Assembly: GCA_023132505.1 (NCBI GenBank)
Contig: JAGLYE010000075.1
Location: 1-7,335, forward strand
From: Bacteroidales bacterium
GTDB taxonomy: Bacteria > Bacteroidota > Bacteroidia > Bacteroidales > B18-G4
DNA: 7,335 nt
Reading direction: 5' to 3'
The position numbers and the translations under genes are program-made. This document shows, one piece after another, positions 6,019-7,335 of this stretch (position 1 is its first letter; every line of letters starts with the position of its first letter). The notes below the pieces were generated by a model. That model was not told the origin of the DNA. It did no database searches and worked only from the letters and a program-made list of their open reading frames with translations.

Positions 6019-7251
6019 ATGCAATCAACTTCCGTATGCATAATCGGTGCCGGTCCTGGGGGGACCATGGCTGCCCTGAGATTGGCTAAGGACAATATCC
6101 CTTTTGTGATTGTTGATAAGGATGAGTTTCCACGTGAGAAGATCTGCGGGGATGCGTTGAGCGGCAAGGTGCCACATATTATCAGGCGCCTGTCACCAGA
6201 AATACTGGAGCGCTTTGAAGAGAAATGCAAACCCATGCATTCTTTTGGTATCCGCTTTATAGCCCCCGGCAATTATGTGTTCGATGTTCCTTTTATTGAG
6301 AATTATAATGCAGAGAAGCATCCGGTTCCCGGATATACGGTAAAACGTAAACTGCTGGATGCCTTTATGGTGGAAGAGGTATCGAATATTGCAGGAGAAA
6401 AACTTATGACCGCCTGTACTGTAATGTCAATCGAAAAAGGTGAGGATGGCTTCATTATTGACACATCATCAGGACAGATACAGGCAAAGATGATTATTGA
6501 TGCATCAGGGGCTGCATCGTCATTCAAAGCCCCATACCCCAAGCCGGAGCCAGAGCCGAAAAAGACGGCCCTGGCTGTAAGGACTTATTACAAAGGTGTA
6601 AAGGGCTTGCATCCTGAAAATTTCATCGAGCTTTATTTTCTTGAGAATATCCTCCCCGGATATTTCTGGATATTTCCTCTTCCGGATGGTCTGGCCAATA
6701 TCGGGATCGGGATCAGGAAAGACGTAGTGTTGAAAAAGAAAATCAATCTTTCTGCCGTCATGGATGAGATAATTCGTAACAATCCATTGGTTTCACCCCG
6801 TTTCAGGGATGCGGAAAGGCTGGGGAAACCGGCTGCCTGCCGTTTACCACTTGGAAACCCCCGCTTCAGGATAGCCGGTGAAAGATATATGCTTGCAGGT
6901 GATGCGGCACATCTTGTTGACCCCCTGACGGGAGAAGGCGTTGGCAATGCCCTCTATAGTGGATTTATCGCTGCCGAGCAAGCCATTGACTGCTTCAATG
7001 AAAACCGCTTTGATGATGCCTTTATGTTAGCTTACGGTCAGCGTATCAGGCGGGTACTGGGCAAGGAAATGAGTATCAGCACGAATTTCCAGAAAATGCT
7101 GAAGTATCCCCGTATGGTTAAGTGGATTGCTAAAAGGGCAGATGGCAATAAGCATATTCCCGGATTGATGTCGTCGATGTTCACAGACCTTGATCACCGG
7201 AAGAAGTTGTTGAATCCGATATTTATTCTTAGAGTTCTGATGAATCGGTAA
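6019..7251 (+). CDS. Geranylgeranyl-reductase-family FAD-dependent oxidoreductase
   Basis: This complete 410-residue flavoprotein belongs to the geranylgeranyl reductase/ChlP-BchP-like group, which hydrogenates isoprenoid chains of chlorophylls, archaeal lipids or menaquinone; related proteins are halogenases and hydroxylases. Visible features are the FAD dinucleotide motif G10-A-G12-P-G-G15, acidic D33 at the end of the second strand, the family motif FPREKICGD (37-45), YTVKRKLLDAF (about 111-121), DASGAAS (161-167), the substrate-domain strand YFWIFPLPDGLANIGIG (215-231) and the second FAD motif AGDAAHLVDPLTGEGVG (293-309). The halogenase W-x-W-x-I-P motif is not seen, which favours a reductase. 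No signal peptide is present. The ATG at 6019 is needed for the first FAD strand, and no ribosome-binding site precedes it. It diverges from the beta-barrel/ubiE pair. A role in reducing the menaquinone tail is inferred from family and neighbourhood only. Confidence 0.88.
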   Translation: MQSTSVCIIGAGPGGTMAALRLAKDNIPFVIVDKDEFPREKICGDALSGKVPHIIRRLSPEILERFEEKCKPMHSFGIRFIAPGNYVFDVPFIENYNAEKHPVPGYTVKRKLLDAFMVEEVSNIAGEKLMTACTVMSIEKGEDGFIIDTSSGQIQAKMIIDASGAASSFKAPYPKPEPEPKKTALAVRTYYKGVKGLHPENFIELYFLENILPGYFWIFPLPDGLANIGIGIRKDVVLKKKINLSAVMDEIIRNNPLVSPRFRDAERLGKPAACRLPLGNPRFRIAGERYMLAGDAAHLVDPLTGEGVGNALYSGFIAAEQAIDCFNENRFDDAFMLAYGQRIRRVLGKEMSISTNFQKMLKYPRMVKWIAKRADGNKHIPGLMSSMFTDLDHRKKLLNPIFILRVLMNR

Positions 7252-7276
7252 TGCTGGAATTACTGTGCGACTTATT

Positions 7277-7335
7277 GGTAGTAGGCAGCAAGTAATAATT
7301 CAAAACTTGAAACTTGAAACTAACTCAACACTCAA
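7277..7335. repeat. Right copy of the inverted heptamer repeat (continues off window)
   Basis: Read on the minus strand from 7335, this gives TTGAGTGTTGAGTTAGTTT and continues with two CAAGTTT-like units, matching 5912-5943 at 30 of 32 positions over 7304-7335. Further in, TGCCTAC (minus strand of 7281-7287) matches the start of the left copy's CYACYGC tract, so the same module order is kept with decay between. It lies 25 bases after the flavoprotein stop codon. No separate intrinsic terminator is visible in 7252-7335. Confidence 0.75.

Noticed and set aside
5904..7335. Insertion sequence or transposon with terminal inverted repeats
   Set aside because: The enclosed gene is an intact metabolic flavoprotein, there is no transposase, and no target-site duplication can be seen because the right end is cut by the window.

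Overview
The window looks like a chromosomal segment of a Bacteroidota bacterium, probably an environmental Bacteroidales-like lineage, though the order is a guess. Four things point there: an MacB/FtsX-type permease of about 780 residues that starts 'MIKNYL'; a PorT-like outer-membrane beta-barrel protein; a secreted FG-GAP repeat protein; and start codons without Shine-Dalgarno sequences but with TAnnTTTG (-7) boxes, two of which match perfectly. There are five protein genes. No RNA gene, CRISPR array, transposase or prophage gene was seen.

Layout. Bases 1-1724 (minus strand) hold a long secreted protein whose C-terminus runs off the left edge. It has a signal peptide, seven FG-GAP/VCBS-type repeats forming one predicted seven-bladed propeller, then the start of a second, SMP-30/NHL-like propeller. 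A 258-base divergent gap follows, with degenerate 7-bp repeats and a spaced GTTAAC repeat. Bases 1983-4334 (plus) encode a complete eight-TM ABC permease with no ATPase partner in view. It converges on a minus-strand pair: an outer-membrane beta-barrel protein (5174-5866) upstream of the menaquinone methyltransferase MenG/UbiE (4379-5107). Divergent from that pair is a geranylgeranyl-reductase-family flavoprotein (6019-7251, plus).

How the genes may work together. MenG/UbiE carries out the last C-methylation of menaquinone. The flavoprotein belongs to a family that hydrogenates isoprenoid chains, including the menaquinone tail in mycobacteria (MenJ). Tail saturation is therefore a testable but unproven idea. 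The other genes are envelope functions: a cell-surface propeller protein, an inner-membrane mechanotransmission or lipoprotein-release type permease, and a beta-barrel.

The least ordinary part is the intergenic DNA. Three of the four gaps between genes contain sequence with a 7-bp or 14-bp period. A 32-base segment next to the flavoprotein gene recurs in inverted orientation (30/32 identical) just after that gene, at the right edge of the window. One heptamer array lies between two divergent TATCTTTG promoters, where the -33 elements would be expected. I found no clear new defence or biosynthetic system; the repeat family and the possible quinone-tail link are the leads worth following.
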